Source: Actinopolyspora erythraea (GTDB taxonomy: Bacteria; Actinomycetota; Actinomycetes; Mycobacteriales; Pseudonocardiaceae). From it: DNA of 64,000 bases. The stretch is taken from contig NZ_CP022752.1 in NCBI RefSeq assembly GCF_002263515.1, positions 2,852,001-2,916,000 of the forward strand. The letters run 5' to 3'. The notes under the pieces were generated by a model. That model was given only the letters and a program-made list of their open reading frames with translations, was not told the DNA's origin and did no database searches. Below, piece after piece: positions 16,549-25,015 of this stretch; positions within the stretch are counted from its first letter, which is position 1, and every line of letters starts with the position of its first letter. A program made the position numbers and the translations under genes.

Positions 16549-17363
16549 GAGGAGTGACCGGCGCGGTAGCGGTACAGGGTGGTCGGTCCCGAGTCGAACT
16601 GGGAGAACGGGAAGGGCTCGGCGGACAGCGCGGTGACGCCGGAGCCGAGGAAGGCCCGCGCGACGGCCGCCCCCGACTGGGCGTAGAGGGTCAGCGGCAC
16701 GCCCCGCTGCCCGCAGTGCCGCAGTATCCCCTCGAAGGTCCCGTTGCCCAGCGTCATACCGGTGGCCACGACGGCGTCGGCGGGTTCGAGCACTTCGTTC
16801 ATGACCGAGGTGACCAGCCCACCGTCCACGGTGGTGTCGAGGTTGTAGTCACAGGGCAGGCAGACGCAACCCCGCTCGTGCAGGGCCGTCACGAGCGGGG
16901 AGACGACGCCGATGAGCGCCACCTTGGTTCCCGGGGCGGCGTCGAGAAGTCCCGTGATCGCTTCGTCCCTGGCCCGGGCACGCTGCTCGGGAGTGCCCGC
17001 CGGTAGTGCGACGGCTTCCGCGTCGGCTCGGTCCTGGTGGTGCTCGACCTCGGTGAGGTAGGCGTCGAGCGCGGCGACGCGCAGCGCGAGCGGTGCGTCG
17101 CGCATCAGGACGTCGAGTCGGCTGCCCGACGCCTCCGAGCAGATGTTCGCAGTGAGTTCACCCGCTTCGAAGGCGCAGGCGCCGTAGGAGTGTCCGACTC
17201 GGACGAGGACGTACCGGTTGAGGGATGTGGTGTTCGATCCTGCCAGCCGGGTGCCGTGCTGGAGCCAGAACACACTGGTGGCGACCAGTTCACTCGGATG
17301 TGGCCCCCTGGAGCCACCGAGCGTCTCGGCGAAGAGGGCGTCGAGCGTCGCTGTTTCGGTCAT
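16545..17363 (-). CDS. DUF4213/DUF364 putative heavy-metal chelation protein
   Basis: A 272-residue protein of the DUF4213/DUF364 type, which Pfam describes as putative heavy-metal chelation on structural grounds: an enolase-N-like domain (about 1-100) followed by a Rossmann-like domain (APGTKVALIGVVSPLVTAL...PADAVVATGMTLGNGTFEGIL). CVCLPCDYN carries a Cys pair that could bind metal. Family members often neighbour FecCD-type importers. It follows the binding-protein gene by 46 bases and overlaps the kinase by four. It could process the metal-ligand complex after uptake or contribute to ligand synthesis; nothing in the sequence settles this. Confidence 0.8.
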   Translation of the reverse strand: MTETATLDALFAETLGGSRGPHPSELVATSVFWLQHGTRLAGSNTTSLNRYVLVRVGHSYGACAFEAGELTANICSEASGSRLDVLMRDAPLALRVAALDAYLTEVEHHQDRADAEAVALPAGTPEQRARARDEAITGLLDAAPGTKVALIGVVSPLVTALHERGCVCLPCDYNLDTTVDGGLVTSVMNEVLEPADAVVATGMTLGNGTFEGILRHCGQRGVPLTLYAQSGAAVARAFLGSGVTALSAEPFPFSQFDSGPTTLYRYRAGHSS

Positions 17364-17409
17364 GCTGCTGCCTTTCCGGAGCTGTTGGCCGGGAGAGCGG
17401 GATCGTGGG

Positions 17410-18399
17410 CTAGCGCCCGATGGAACGCAGGTAGTCCGCGAACTTCTCGGCGGCGGCGATGTTGCGGGGACCGCTTACGGCGGCTCCGTAGTCGATGACG
17501 TGGAACCGGTTGTTCCGGACGGCCGGGGTTCGTGCCAGCGGGGGGAACGACTTCAGGAACTCGATCTTGTCCTCGACGGGTTTGTCCCCGTAGTCGACGA
17601 CGGTGATGACTTCCGGATCGGCCCGCACGACGGATTCCCACCCGATCGTGGTCCAGCGCTTGTCGAGGTCGTGCAGGATGTTGCGACCGCCCGCCAGGGA
17701 GACGATGGAGTCGGGGGCCGCTTGAGCACCGGATGTGAACGGTTTGTCGGTTCCGGAGTCGTAGATGAAGACCCGGGGTGGCGTGCCTTCCGGTTGTCGC
17801 TCGCGAAGATCCCGGGCACGTCGCTTCAGATCCGCGACCACCCGTTGCGCGCGCTCCTCGACGCGGAAGATCTTCCCGATCTGGCGCAGATCGGTGTAGA
17901 GCGCTTCCAGCGGTGGGACGCGCACGGGGTCGGATCCGTAGTTGAAGCAGCTCTCGGTGTGCTGGTAGCTGCGTATGCCCAGGGAGTCGAGCTTGCTCGG
18001 GGTGATCCCCCGGGACTGGCTGAAACCGGACTCCCAACCGGCCAGGACCCAGTCCGCTTTCGCGTCGAGGACGACCTCGAGGCTGAGCACGTCGGTGCTC
18101 AGCGTTTCGACGGAACGGTAGTCCTCCCGCCACGGGGAGCGCTTCACCGACGGGTCGGCGGTGCTGGGCATGACGATGCCCCGCATGCGATCGGCCAGTC
18201 CGAGGGCGAACATCTTCTCGGTGCTGCTCATGTCGTAGGCGACCGGGCGCCGCGGTTCGGGGTATTCGATCGTCCGCCCGCAGTTGTCGATGGTGACCGT
18301 GCCGGACTCCCCGTTCGAGGCGGGCGTGATGTCTGCTCCGCAGGCGGTGGCGAGTAACGAGCTGGTCAGCAGTATCGGGACGGCCAGGCGTGATGCCAT
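17410..18399 (-). CDS. Metal-chelate ABC transporter binding lipoprotein
   Basis: A 329-residue FecB/BtuF-fold solute-binding lipoprotein. The signal ends in the lipobox LATAC (about residue 20), and the two lobes are joined by a long helix (LEALYTDLRQIGKIFRVEERAQRVVADL). Siderophore, haem and cobalamin binding proteins share this fold, so the ligand is a metal chelate of unknown type. The His-rich loop typical of free-zinc ZnuA proteins is absent, which argues that the ligand is a complex and not a bare ion. It is third in the operon after permease and ATPase. Confidence 0.88.
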   Translation of the reverse strand: MASRLAVPILLTSSLLATACGADITPASNGESGTVTIDNCGRTIEYPEPRRPVAYDMSSTEKMFALGLADRMRGIVMPSTADPSVKRSPWREDYRSVETLSTDVLSLEVVLDAKADWVLAGWESGFSQSRGITPSKLDSLGIRSYQHTESCFNYGSDPVRVPPLEALYTDLRQIGKIFRVEERAQRVVADLKRRARDLRERQPEGTPPRVFIYDSGTDKPFTSGAQAAPDSIVSLAGGRNILHDLDKRWTTIGWESVVRADPEVITVVDYGDKPVEDKIEFLKSFPPLARTPAVRNNRFHVIDYGAAVSGPRNIAAAEKFADYLRSIGR

Positions 18400-18430
18400 C
18401 GCGGGTACTCCTCCTTGTTCACAGTGGTGG

Positions 18431-19192
18431 TCAGATGTCGTAGTGCAGCTGGGGGACGCCGGTGCGCGGGTGGTGAACGATCGAGGGGGTCACGCCGAAC
18501 GCCTCGTTGACCACCTCGGGGGTGAGGACTTCGGCGGGTGGACCCAGGTACAGCACTGTTCCGCGGGCGAGCACGGCCAGCCGGTCGCACGTGGCCGCCG
18601 CGAGGTTGAGGTCGTGCATGGCGATCAGCACGGTGAGCGACTCCGCGCGCAGCTGCCGGAGCAGCTGGAGCTGGTGGTGTATGTCGAGGTGGTTGGTCGG
18701 TTCGTCGAGGACCAGAACACGGGGTTGCTGCGCGAAGGCCCGGGCGAGCACCACTCGCTGTCGCTCGCCACCGGACAACGACAGCACTCCGCGATCGGCC
18801 AGGTGGACGACGTCGGCACGCCGCATCGCCTCGTCGCGGACGGCGCGCTCCTCGGCGGTCAGTGGCTGGTTCCCACGGTGGTGCGGAAAACGGCCGAGCT
18901 CGACGACTTCGGCGACGGTGAAGTCGAGGTCGTTGCCGCTTTCCTGCGGGACGGCGGCGATGGATCGCGCGGACGCACGCGGGTCGAGGGTGGCGAGGTC
19001 GGTGCCGTCGAGCAGCACGGCTCCCCTGCTCGGTCGCAGCGCCCCGTAGACGCACCGCAGGGCGGTGGACTTGCCGCTTCCGTTGGGCCCCACGAACCCG
19101 AGCACTTCCCCTTCCTCCGTTTTGACGTTCAGGTCGTGGACGAGCTCGGCCCCGGCGAGACGCACGGACACGGCATCGAAAGTGATCGACAT
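18431..19192 (-). CDS. ABC transporter ATPase, FecE/FepC type
   Basis: A 253-residue ATPase with Walker A GPNGSGKST, signature LSGGERQRV, Walker B VLVLDEPTNHLD and the switch His in IAMHDLN. It belongs to the class that powers metal-chelate import through FecCD permeases. Its ATG directly abuts the permease stop (permease ends at 19193, this gene starts at 19192), so the two are translationally coupled. Confidence 0.93.
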   Translation of the reverse strand: MSITFDAVSVRLAGAELVHDLNVKTEEGEVLGFVGPNGSGKSTALRCVYGALRPSRGAVLLDGTDLATLDPRASARSIAAVPQESGNDLDFTVAEVVELGRFPHHRGNQPLTAEERAVRDEAMRRADVVHLADRGVLSLSGGERQRVVLARAFAQQPRVLVLDEPTNHLDIHHQLQLLRQLRAESLTVLIAMHDLNLAAATCDRLAVLARGTVLYLGPPAEVLTPEVVNEAFGVTPSIVHHPRTGVPQLHYDI

Positions 19193-20269
19193 TCACCGAC
19201 CTCCGAACAGGTAGCCACGACGTCGCAGCAGCGTGATGAACACCGGAACTCCGATCAGAGCGGTGATCACGCCGAGGGGAAGCTCACGGGGTGCGAACAA
19301 CGTCCGCGAGGCGAGATCGACCCAGACGAGGAAGATCGCGCCGATCAGCGGGGCGAGGGTCAGAACCCGGCGATGGTTCGCACCGACCAGCAGGCGCACG
19401 AGGTGCGGGATGACGAGACCGACGAAGCCGACCGCGCCGCTGACCGCGACCAGGCAGCCGGTCACGATCGCCGTGAGCAGGAAGAGTTTCTTGCGCACGG
19501 CGGGGGCGTCCATGCCCAGGCCCGCAGCGGTTTCGTCACCGAGCGCCAGCACGTCGAGGGCACGGCAGTTCCGCAGGAGCAGCACCGTGGCGAGAGCGAC
19601 CGTGGCCGCGGCCAGCGGGAGACTGGACCACGTGGCGCTGCCCAGGCTGCCCATCAACCAGAACAGGACCGTGCGGGCAGAGTCGCTGAAGGGGGCGAAG
19701 AACACGATCGCGCTCATCAACGCCTGGAATCCGTAGGCGAGGGCGACGCCCGTGAGCACGAGACGAAGCGGAGTAAGCCCGGACTTGCCGCGTGCGGCGA
19801 GGTAGACGAGTGCCGAGGCCCCCAGCGCCCCCAGCAGCGCGGCAGTGGACAGCGCGTACACCCCGAGTCCGGCGAACAGCCCGAAGGAGACCACGGCGCT
19901 GGCACCGACCGAGGCCCCGGACGAGACACCGAGGATGAAGGGGTCGGCGAGCGCGTTGCGAACAGTGGCCTGTATCGCCACGCCGACGACGCTGAGTCCC
20001 GCCCCCACCACCGCCGCGAGCAGCACTCGGGGGGTGCGTACCTGCCAGGTGATCGCGTACCCGCTGGCGTCCCCCGCGTCGACGCTCCCACCGGTGATCG
20101 CCGCCACCAGGTAGCGCACGGTCTCGGGCAGCGGCACGGGGGTGGGGCCGAGAGCGATGCCGATCAGGATCGACCCCGCCAGAACCGCCACCAGCGGCAG
20201 AACCGCCGTGATCAGGCCTCTCTCCCTTCGGCGCACCGGGAGGGCCGACTGTGTCTCCGATGTGGTCAC
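19193..20269 (-). CDS. FecCD-family metal-chelate permease
   Basis: A 358-residue, roughly ten-helix permease of the BtuC/FecCD family. The characteristic segments RTPRVLLAAVVGAGLSVVG, NALADPFILGVSSGAS and GFVGLVIPHLVRLLVG are all present, and the last is the coupling region. It is probably a homodimer, since no second permease gene exists. It starts at GTG 20269 and is the first gene of a six-gene operon. The Zur/Fur-like box at 20354-20372 lies about 85 bases upstream, so import is presumably repressed when metal is plentiful. Confidence 0.93.
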   Translation of the reverse strand: MTTSETQSALPVRRRERGLITAVLPLVAVLAGSILIGIALGPTPVPLPETVRYLVAAITGGSVDAGDASGYAITWQVRTPRVLLAAVVGAGLSVVGVAIQATVRNALADPFILGVSSGASVGASAVVSFGLFAGLGVYALSTAALLGALGASALVYLAARGKSGLTPLRLVLTGVALAYGFQALMSAIVFFAPFSDSARTVLFWLMGSLGSATWSSLPLAAATVALATVLLLRNCRALDVLALGDETAAGLGMDAPAVRKKLFLLTAIVTGCLVAVSGAVGFVGLVIPHLVRLLVGANHRRVLTLAPLIGAIFLVWVDLASRTLFAPRELPLGVITALIGVPVFITLLRRRGYLFGGR

Positions 20270-20353
20270 TGTTCGCGCTCCGTGTTCGAAGCTCCGCGGG
20301 GACGGGTGAAGGGGGTCGAGGACGGATGCCGCGGTCGCTTACGATGCATCGTA

Positions 20354-20372
20354 GAAAACGATAATCATTTTC
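20354..20372. promoter_or_regulatory. Fur-family (probably Zur) box in the divergent promoter
   Basis: GAAAACGATAATCATTTTC is a 19-base palindrome with one mismatched pair, in an AT-rich patch between the importer operon (start 20269) and the MFS gene (start 20510). Actinobacterial iron control normally uses IdeR/DtxR boxes of the TTAGGTTAGGCTAA type, which this is not. Zur boxes of the TGAAAATGATTTTCA type are much closer. Outer arms CGTAGA and TCTACG extend the dyad loosely. I call it Zur by resemblance only. Confidence 0.65.
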
Positions 20373-20509
20373 GTCTACGGTTGATGTTCATTGGGAGAAC
20401 CGTCACAGCGACGACACGTCGCGCGACCCTCGGTGGTATCCGAAGTGACCGGTCAGATGCGTTCTCCAGTGCGGCGCCGCCGTGGACACGTGTGACGGGA
20501 GCAGATCCA

Positions 20510-21826
20510 GTGACATCCGCGCCTACCGGACCAGAGGAAACCCCGCCGCGAAGGTCGCTGTTCCTCGAGCCGAGCTTCCTGCGGTTCTGGGCCGGAACGA
20601 CCGCTTCCGGGCTCGCCACGTGGGCGCTGCCCTTCGTGCTCGGTCTGGCCGTGCTCGACCGCACCATCGGCGCCGCGGCGCTCGGGGTACTGCTCGCGAC
20701 CCGCACAGCGGGTTTCCTGCTCGCCGTCCCCCTCGGCGGGGTGCTGGCCGACCGCTACTCCAGCCGAAGGGTCGTGACGCTGTCGGGGATCACCGCCGCC
20801 GTGGCCACCGCGGTCCTCACGATCGGCTCGGGTGCTTCGCAACCGTTGATGGCAGTGGCTTCGGCCGCGGTCGGAGCCGGACAGGGAGCTTGCAGACCAG
20901 CGTTCCAAGCCCTGACCGCCGAGGTCGTGGACCCGGCCCGACGGCAGCGGGCCAACGCGGCGCGCACCCTGTCGGTGCGGGTGACCACACTGGTCGCGCC
21001 CGGTTTGACGGCGCTGGCGGCCACCACCGTCGACACCAACACGCTGTTGCTGGTCACGGGTGGGCTCTGGCTGGTGGCGGCCTGGCTTCCACCGGCGGGG
21101 CGGAAGAACACCGGCGTCCCCTCGCGCGATGGCGGCGTGCCGTTCGTCTCCGAGTTCACCGAGGGCATGCGCGAGGCGCGCAGGCACCCCTGGTTCCTGG
21201 CCGGTCTGGCCGCGTTGGCCACCGTCATCACCACCGGCTATTCCGCCACCGGGGTCCTCCTACCGCTGATCAGCCGCGATCGCTACGACACCGAAGCGGT
21301 CCTGGCGGCCGCGCTGACCGCTTACACGACGGGAGCGCTGCTCGGGGCGCTGCTCGTCGCGCGGTGGCGGCCCCGCTCGCAGGGTTTCTGGGCACTGGCC
21401 GGGCTGGCCGGTTACGGCTTCGCCCCGCTCGGGTTGCTGCTACCGCTCCCGGCCGCGCTGCTGGTGGCGGGGTACGTGCTGGCTGGGGTCGGGATCGAGT
21501 TGTTCAACGTCCCGTGGTTCACCGCGACCCAGCGCGAGGTCGCTCCGGACAAACTGGCGCGCGTGTCCGCCCTGGACTTCCTGGTCTCCTACGGACTGGC
21601 ACCGCTGGGACTGGCGCTGATCGCGCCCGCCGTGACGCTCGTCGGGAACTTCTGGGTGCTGGTGGTGTGCGCGGCGGCGTGCTTCGCGGCACCCGCCTTG
21701 GCCGCCCTGGCCCCCGGCGCACGCCACTTCACCCGGCCCGCGAGGGCCGCGGAGGCGGCGGAGCGAGCGCCGGCCGCCCAAGAGGTGAGCTCGGCGAGGA
21801 GCCGGCCCGAGGGCACCGGGGAGTAG
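20510..21826 (+). CDS. MFS exporter divergent from the metal-uptake operon
   Basis: A 438-residue twelve-helix transporter of the MFS_3/EntS-like group. It begins FLEPSFLRFWAGTTASGLATWALPFVLGL and has the loop 2-3 motif GGVLADRYSSRRV. Family members export siderophores, macrolides and other small molecules. I chose GTG 20510, with GGGAG about 9 bases upstream; GTG 20492 is in frame. The intergenic region with the metal-responsive box is shared with the uptake operon, so secretion of the chelator made by the kinase and PLP enzyme is the likely role, by inference. Confidence 0.85.
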   Translation: MTSAPTGPEETPPRRSLFLEPSFLRFWAGTTASGLATWALPFVLGLAVLDRTIGAAALGVLLATRTAGFLLAVPLGGVLADRYSSRRVVTLSGITAAVATAVLTIGSGASQPLMAVASAAVGAGQGACRPAFQALTAEVVDPARRQRANAARTLSVRVTTLVAPGLTALAATTVDTNTLLLVTGGLWLVAAWLPPAGRKNTGVPSRDGGVPFVSEFTEGMREARRHPWFLAGLAALATVITTGYSATGVLLPLISRDRYDTEAVLAAALTAYTTGALLGALLVARWRPRSQGFWALAGLAGYGFAPLGLLLPLPAALLVAGYVLAGVGIELFNVPWFTATQREVAPDKLARVSALDFLVSYGLAPLGLALIAPAVTLVGNFWVLVVCAAACFAAPALAALAPGARHFTRPARAAEAAERAPAAQEVSSARSRPEGTGE

Positions 21827-21854
21827 CGCGAGCGATGCTCCCCTTCCCCCGGTT

Positions 21855-22025
21855 CCGCACGACCAGCTCCCGCGCGGTGACCAGGCCGGGGTGACGGTCG
21901 TCGCGGCGCTGTCGGTGATCGTGCCCAACGACGACAACGCACGGGTGCACGTCCCCGCGCTGCGGGCGGCGGCACGGGGAATCTCCCGAACCATGGCCGG
22001 GCGGGAGCACGCCCCACCTCGCTGA
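21855..22025 (+). pseudogene. C-terminal remnant of an IclR-family regulator
   Basis: An in-frame stretch ending at TGA 22025 reads DQLPRGDQAGVTVVAALSVIVPNDDNARVHVPALRAAARGISRTM. This matches the last strand and helix of IclR effector domains (VAALSV...LRAAARGISR). The helix-turn-helix and most of the effector domain are missing, and there is no start codon with a ribosome site. It is a leftover of a lost gene. The rest of 21827-22237 shows nothing else. Confidence 0.6.
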
Positions 22026-22237
22026 CCACCTCACCTCGGGCAAGCCCGGTGACGGCCGAGCACACAGGGCTGTAGCAGCCTCTCTTCCCCGTTCGGCGGG
22101 CCGACGGCGGTAGCGCCCCACTGCCCCGCCGGCGGCGAACCGTCGAGCGCGGCCGGGCATTGGACAGCCGGCGTCCGAAGGGCGGCGGCCGACCCGCGGA
22201 GCTCCTCCGAGGGAGCCGGGGTGATACCGGTGGGTGG

Positions 22238-22957
22238 TCAGTTCGCGGAAGTGGTTGGCCGCGCCGCCCGCGTCCACGGCCAGGTGATCAACGCCCAGGC
22301 GGCGACGCCCACCGCGAACTCCACGGCGAGGTACCACGGCCACGGCCCCATGACGTCCAGCAGCGAGGGGTTGTCCGGTTTGGCGTTGAGGAAGCCGTAG
22401 TTCGTGCCGGTGACGCTGTTGAACCCGAACACGAGCACGCCCCAGGCGACCGTGACGAGGACGGCGGTCGCCAGAGCGCGCCAGCCGGGGCGGAGCCCCA
22501 GTCCCCAGGTCAGGTAGATGGCCGCCCACACCACGAGGGTGTGCTGGACCCAGAAGTCGACGAAGTCGACGTGGGGAAAGCCCGGCGCGTCCAGGGCGGG
22601 GGTGAGCATGGCCTGGGGGTTGAGCGTGAGTCCCCAGTAGTACGTCAACGAGTGCGCCCACCACCGACGCGTCCACAACGCGTATACCGCCACCACCCAG
22701 GTGAGGTCGGACAGGTGCAGCGGCAGCGAGACCCCGATGTCCCACTGCGACGGCAGCACCCGGTAGACCTGCATCGCGAGCGCGAACAGCCCCAGCAGCA
22801 ACGCGAACGCCCTGGCGAACAGCACCTCCGAGCGCGTTCCGCGCTGCCGGCGTCCGGCCCGGACGAGCAGCACCGCCCCTACTGCCGCCGCCCCGAGGAG
22901 AACCCAGTGGGAGACGCCGTAGGGAGTGAACGTTTCCTGCGCCCACGACGGGTCCAC
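22238..22957 (-). CDS. TIGR02206-family integral membrane protein (YwaF-like)
   Basis: A 239-residue protein with about six or seven membrane helices and the family hallmarks SLPLHLSDLTWVVAVYAL, SLTYYWGLTLNPQAMLTP and TGTNYGFLNAKPDNPSLLDVMGPWPWYL. It is related to Bacillus YwaF; function is unknown. It starts at GTG 22957 and is monocistronic. A decayed, frameshifted copy of its first 40 or so codons lies at 28110-28235. Confidence 0.88.
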   Translation of the reverse strand: MDPSWAQETFTPYGVSHWVLLGAAAVGAVLLVRAGRRQRGTRSEVLFARAFALLLGLFALAMQVYRVLPSQWDIGVSLPLHLSDLTWVVAVYALWTRRWWAHSLTYYWGLTLNPQAMLTPALDAPGFPHVDFVDFWVQHTLVVWAAIYLTWGLGLRPGWRALATAVLVTVAWGVLVFGFNSVTGTNYGFLNAKPDNPSLLDVMGPWPWYLAVEFAVGVAAWALITWPWTRAARPTTSAN

Positions 22958-23219
22958 ACCGGAAGACTAGTAGAGGAGTCGTCCTCCTCGCCCGCCAAAC
23001 CGCACCGCACGTACCGCGCCCCGGGCGATCGTCGCTGTTCTTTCCGATGCGAACGGTTCCTTCGGGACACCGCCGCGCGCTCGTGGTCGGCCACTTGTGG
23101 CGGTCGCGGCACTCCTCCTAAGCTGTTTTCCCATAAAATGAACACAACTATCCACATTATGAGAAACCGGGGCCTCAGTGTCCGAGCACGGCCCCACCAC
23201 GGCACGGGGAGAACCAACG

Positions 23220-24035
23220 ATGACGACTTCCGATCAGGTCTACGGCCAGGGTCATGCCGAGAGCGTGGTTCGATCGCAGTACTGGCGAAGGGTGGACAAC
23301 TCCGCCGCTTATCTGGCCGATCGACTCCGGCCGGGGGTGGCCGTGCTCGACGTGGGCTGCGGTCCCGGAACGATCACCGTCGATATCGCGGAGCGGGTGG
23401 CACCCGGCCGGGTGGTGGGAGTGGATCCAGGCGAGTCGGTGCTGGCCCAGGCGCGTACGGCCGCCACGACGGCGAGGACCGACAACGTGGAGTTCCACCG
23501 GGGCGACGTCCGCGAGCTGGACTTCGACGACGACACCTTCGACGTGGTGCACGCGCACCAGGTGCTGCTGCACCTGACCGATCCGGTCGCGGCACTCCGG
23601 GAGATGCTTCGTGTCGTTCGTCCAGAAGGGGTGGTCGCGGTCCGCGACACCGACTACGCCGGAGCGATCTGGTGGCCCGCCGACGAGAGACTGGACCACT
23701 GGCGGGAGGTGTACCGGTCGGTGGCACGGGCCAACGGCACCGAACCGGACGCCGGGCGACGACTGCTCTCCTGGGCTCACGCCGCGGGGGCGGTCGGGGT
23801 AAGACCGAGCGCGTCGATCTGGTGCCACGCCACCCCGGCGGAACGCGCGTGGTGGGGCGGGATGTGGGCGGACCGCATGCTGGGCTCGCGCATCACCGAG
23901 CAGGCCGTGGCAGGCGGCCACGCCACCCGCGAGGAACTGGCCGCGATCTCGGCGGCCTGGCGCGAGTGGGCACGACACCCCGACGGCTGGTTCGCCCTCC
24001 CGCACGGCGAGGTGCTCTGCCGCGCCCCCAGATGA
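23220..24035 (+). CDS. Class I SAM-dependent methyltransferase
   Basis: A 271-residue methyltransferase of the UbiE/Methyltransf_11 type: motif I VLDVGCGPGTITVDIA, acidic residue VVGVDPGESVL, motif II VHAHQVLLHLTDP and motif III LRVVRPEGVVAVRD. ATG 23220 has GGGGAGAA at a good distance; an upstream in-frame GTG at 23178 lacks one. The substrate is unknown. Menaquinone methyltransferase is conceivable because the window lacks MenG, but the long C-terminal half (GGMWADRMLGSRITEQAV) is not that of MenG, so I do not assign it. Confidence 0.85.
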   Translation: MTTSDQVYGQGHAESVVRSQYWRRVDNSAAYLADRLRPGVAVLDVGCGPGTITVDIAERVAPGRVVGVDPGESVLAQARTAATTARTDNVEFHRGDVRELDFDDDTFDVVHAHQVLLHLTDPVAALREMLRVVRPEGVVAVRDTDYAGAIWWPADERLDHWREVYRSVARANGTEPDAGRRLLSWAHAAGAVGVRPSASIWCHATPAERAWWGGMWADRMLGSRITEQAVAGGHATREELAAISAAWREWARHPDGWFALPHGEVLCRAPR

Positions 24036-24202
24036 GCGGCTCGGCACGAGCGCGAACGATCGCGGCGCTGAAACCACACCCATCACACCGCGTCCGTACC
24101 GGCGATCGGCACAGTGCCGCGACTCGCCGTAGCGGAAAGATCGCTCACTGTGGACAATATGGTTCCGGCACGCGTTCGAGCCACCCGAGAAGGGAGCCAC
24201 CG

Positions 24203-25015
24203 TTGGAGACGGGAACCGGACAGCAACCACCGCGGGTGGACGAGCGGACGCCCAACATCGCGCGGATGTACGACTACTTCCTCGGCGGATCGGCGCACTT
24301 TCACACCGACCGTGTCGCCGCCGAGGAGTTCCTGCGGGTCTACCCGGGCAACACGCTGTGGGCCCAGCACAACCGCTCGTTCCTCGGCCGGGCGGTACGC
24401 GAGCTGTGCGAACTGGGCATCGACCAGTTCCTCGACCTGGGCTCGGGCATCCCGACCGTGGGCAACGTGCACGAGATCGCCCACCGGAAGAACCCCGGCG
24501 CCAGGGTGGCCTACGTCGACATCGAACCGGTCGCGGTCAGCCACGCCGAGCACATGCTGCGCGACACCGAGCTGGCGACCATCACCCGAGCAGACATACG
24601 CCTTCCCGAGCAGGTGCTGAACGCTCCCGGCGTCGCGGGACTGCTGGACTTCACCCGCCCCGTGGCGGTGCTGGCCGTGGCGATCCTGGACATCATCTCG
24701 GTCCGGGACCCGCGCGGGATGCTGGCCACCTACCGCGAGGCGTGCGCGCCCGGCAGCGCGCTTGTCATCACCAACGGCGCGCAGCTGACCATGACCGACG
24801 CCGAACGAGCGGGCATCGACCAGGTCATGTCGGGTACCACCACCCCGCACGTGACGTTCCGCGATCCCGAGGAGATCCGGGAGCTGTTCGCGGGATACAC
24901 CCTGCTGGAACCCGGTGTCGTCCCCAGCGCCGCCTGGCGACCCGCCGAGCCCGTCACCGACGAGGCCGCCCGGCACTCCAACGGCTACGCAGCCGTGGGG
25001 ATCCGTTCGAACTGA
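24203..25015 (+). CDS. S-adenosyl methyltransferase, DUF574 type
   Basis: A 270-residue paralogue of the gene at 11004, with NIARMYDYFLGGSAHFHTDR, LDLGSGIPTVGNVHEIA and VAYVDIEPVAVSHAEHML. The start is TTG 24203, supported by AGAAGGGAG about 7 bases upstream; no ATG or GTG with a ribosome site fits the conserved N-terminus as well. The substrate is unknown. It lies downstream of another methyltransferase gene by about 170 bases and may be co-transcribed. Confidence 0.87.
   Translation: METGTGQQPPRVDERTPNIARMYDYFLGGSAHFHTDRVAAEEFLRVYPGNTLWAQHNRSFLGRAVRELCELGIDQFLDLGSGIPTVGNVHEIAHRKNPGARVAYVDIEPVAVSHAEHMLRDTELATITRADIRLPEQVLNAPGVAGLLDFTRPVAVLAVAILDIISVRDPRGMLATYREACAPGSALVITNGAQLTMTDAERAGIDQVMSGTTTPHVTFRDPEEIRELFAGYTLLEPGVVPSAAWRPAEPVTDEAARHSNGYAAVGIRSN

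Noticed and set aside
18284..20509. Very long plus-strand open frame reading through the metal-uptake operon into the MFS gene
   Set aside because: It is antisense to six well-supported genes, its residues are Arg/Gly/His-rich and repetitive, and only the part from 20510 has family similarity. Long antisense frames are expected at this GC content.
23178..23219. Longer start (GTG 23178) for the class I methyltransferase
   Set aside because: No ribosome site before it, whereas ATG 23220 has GGGGAGAA and directly precedes the conserved fold.
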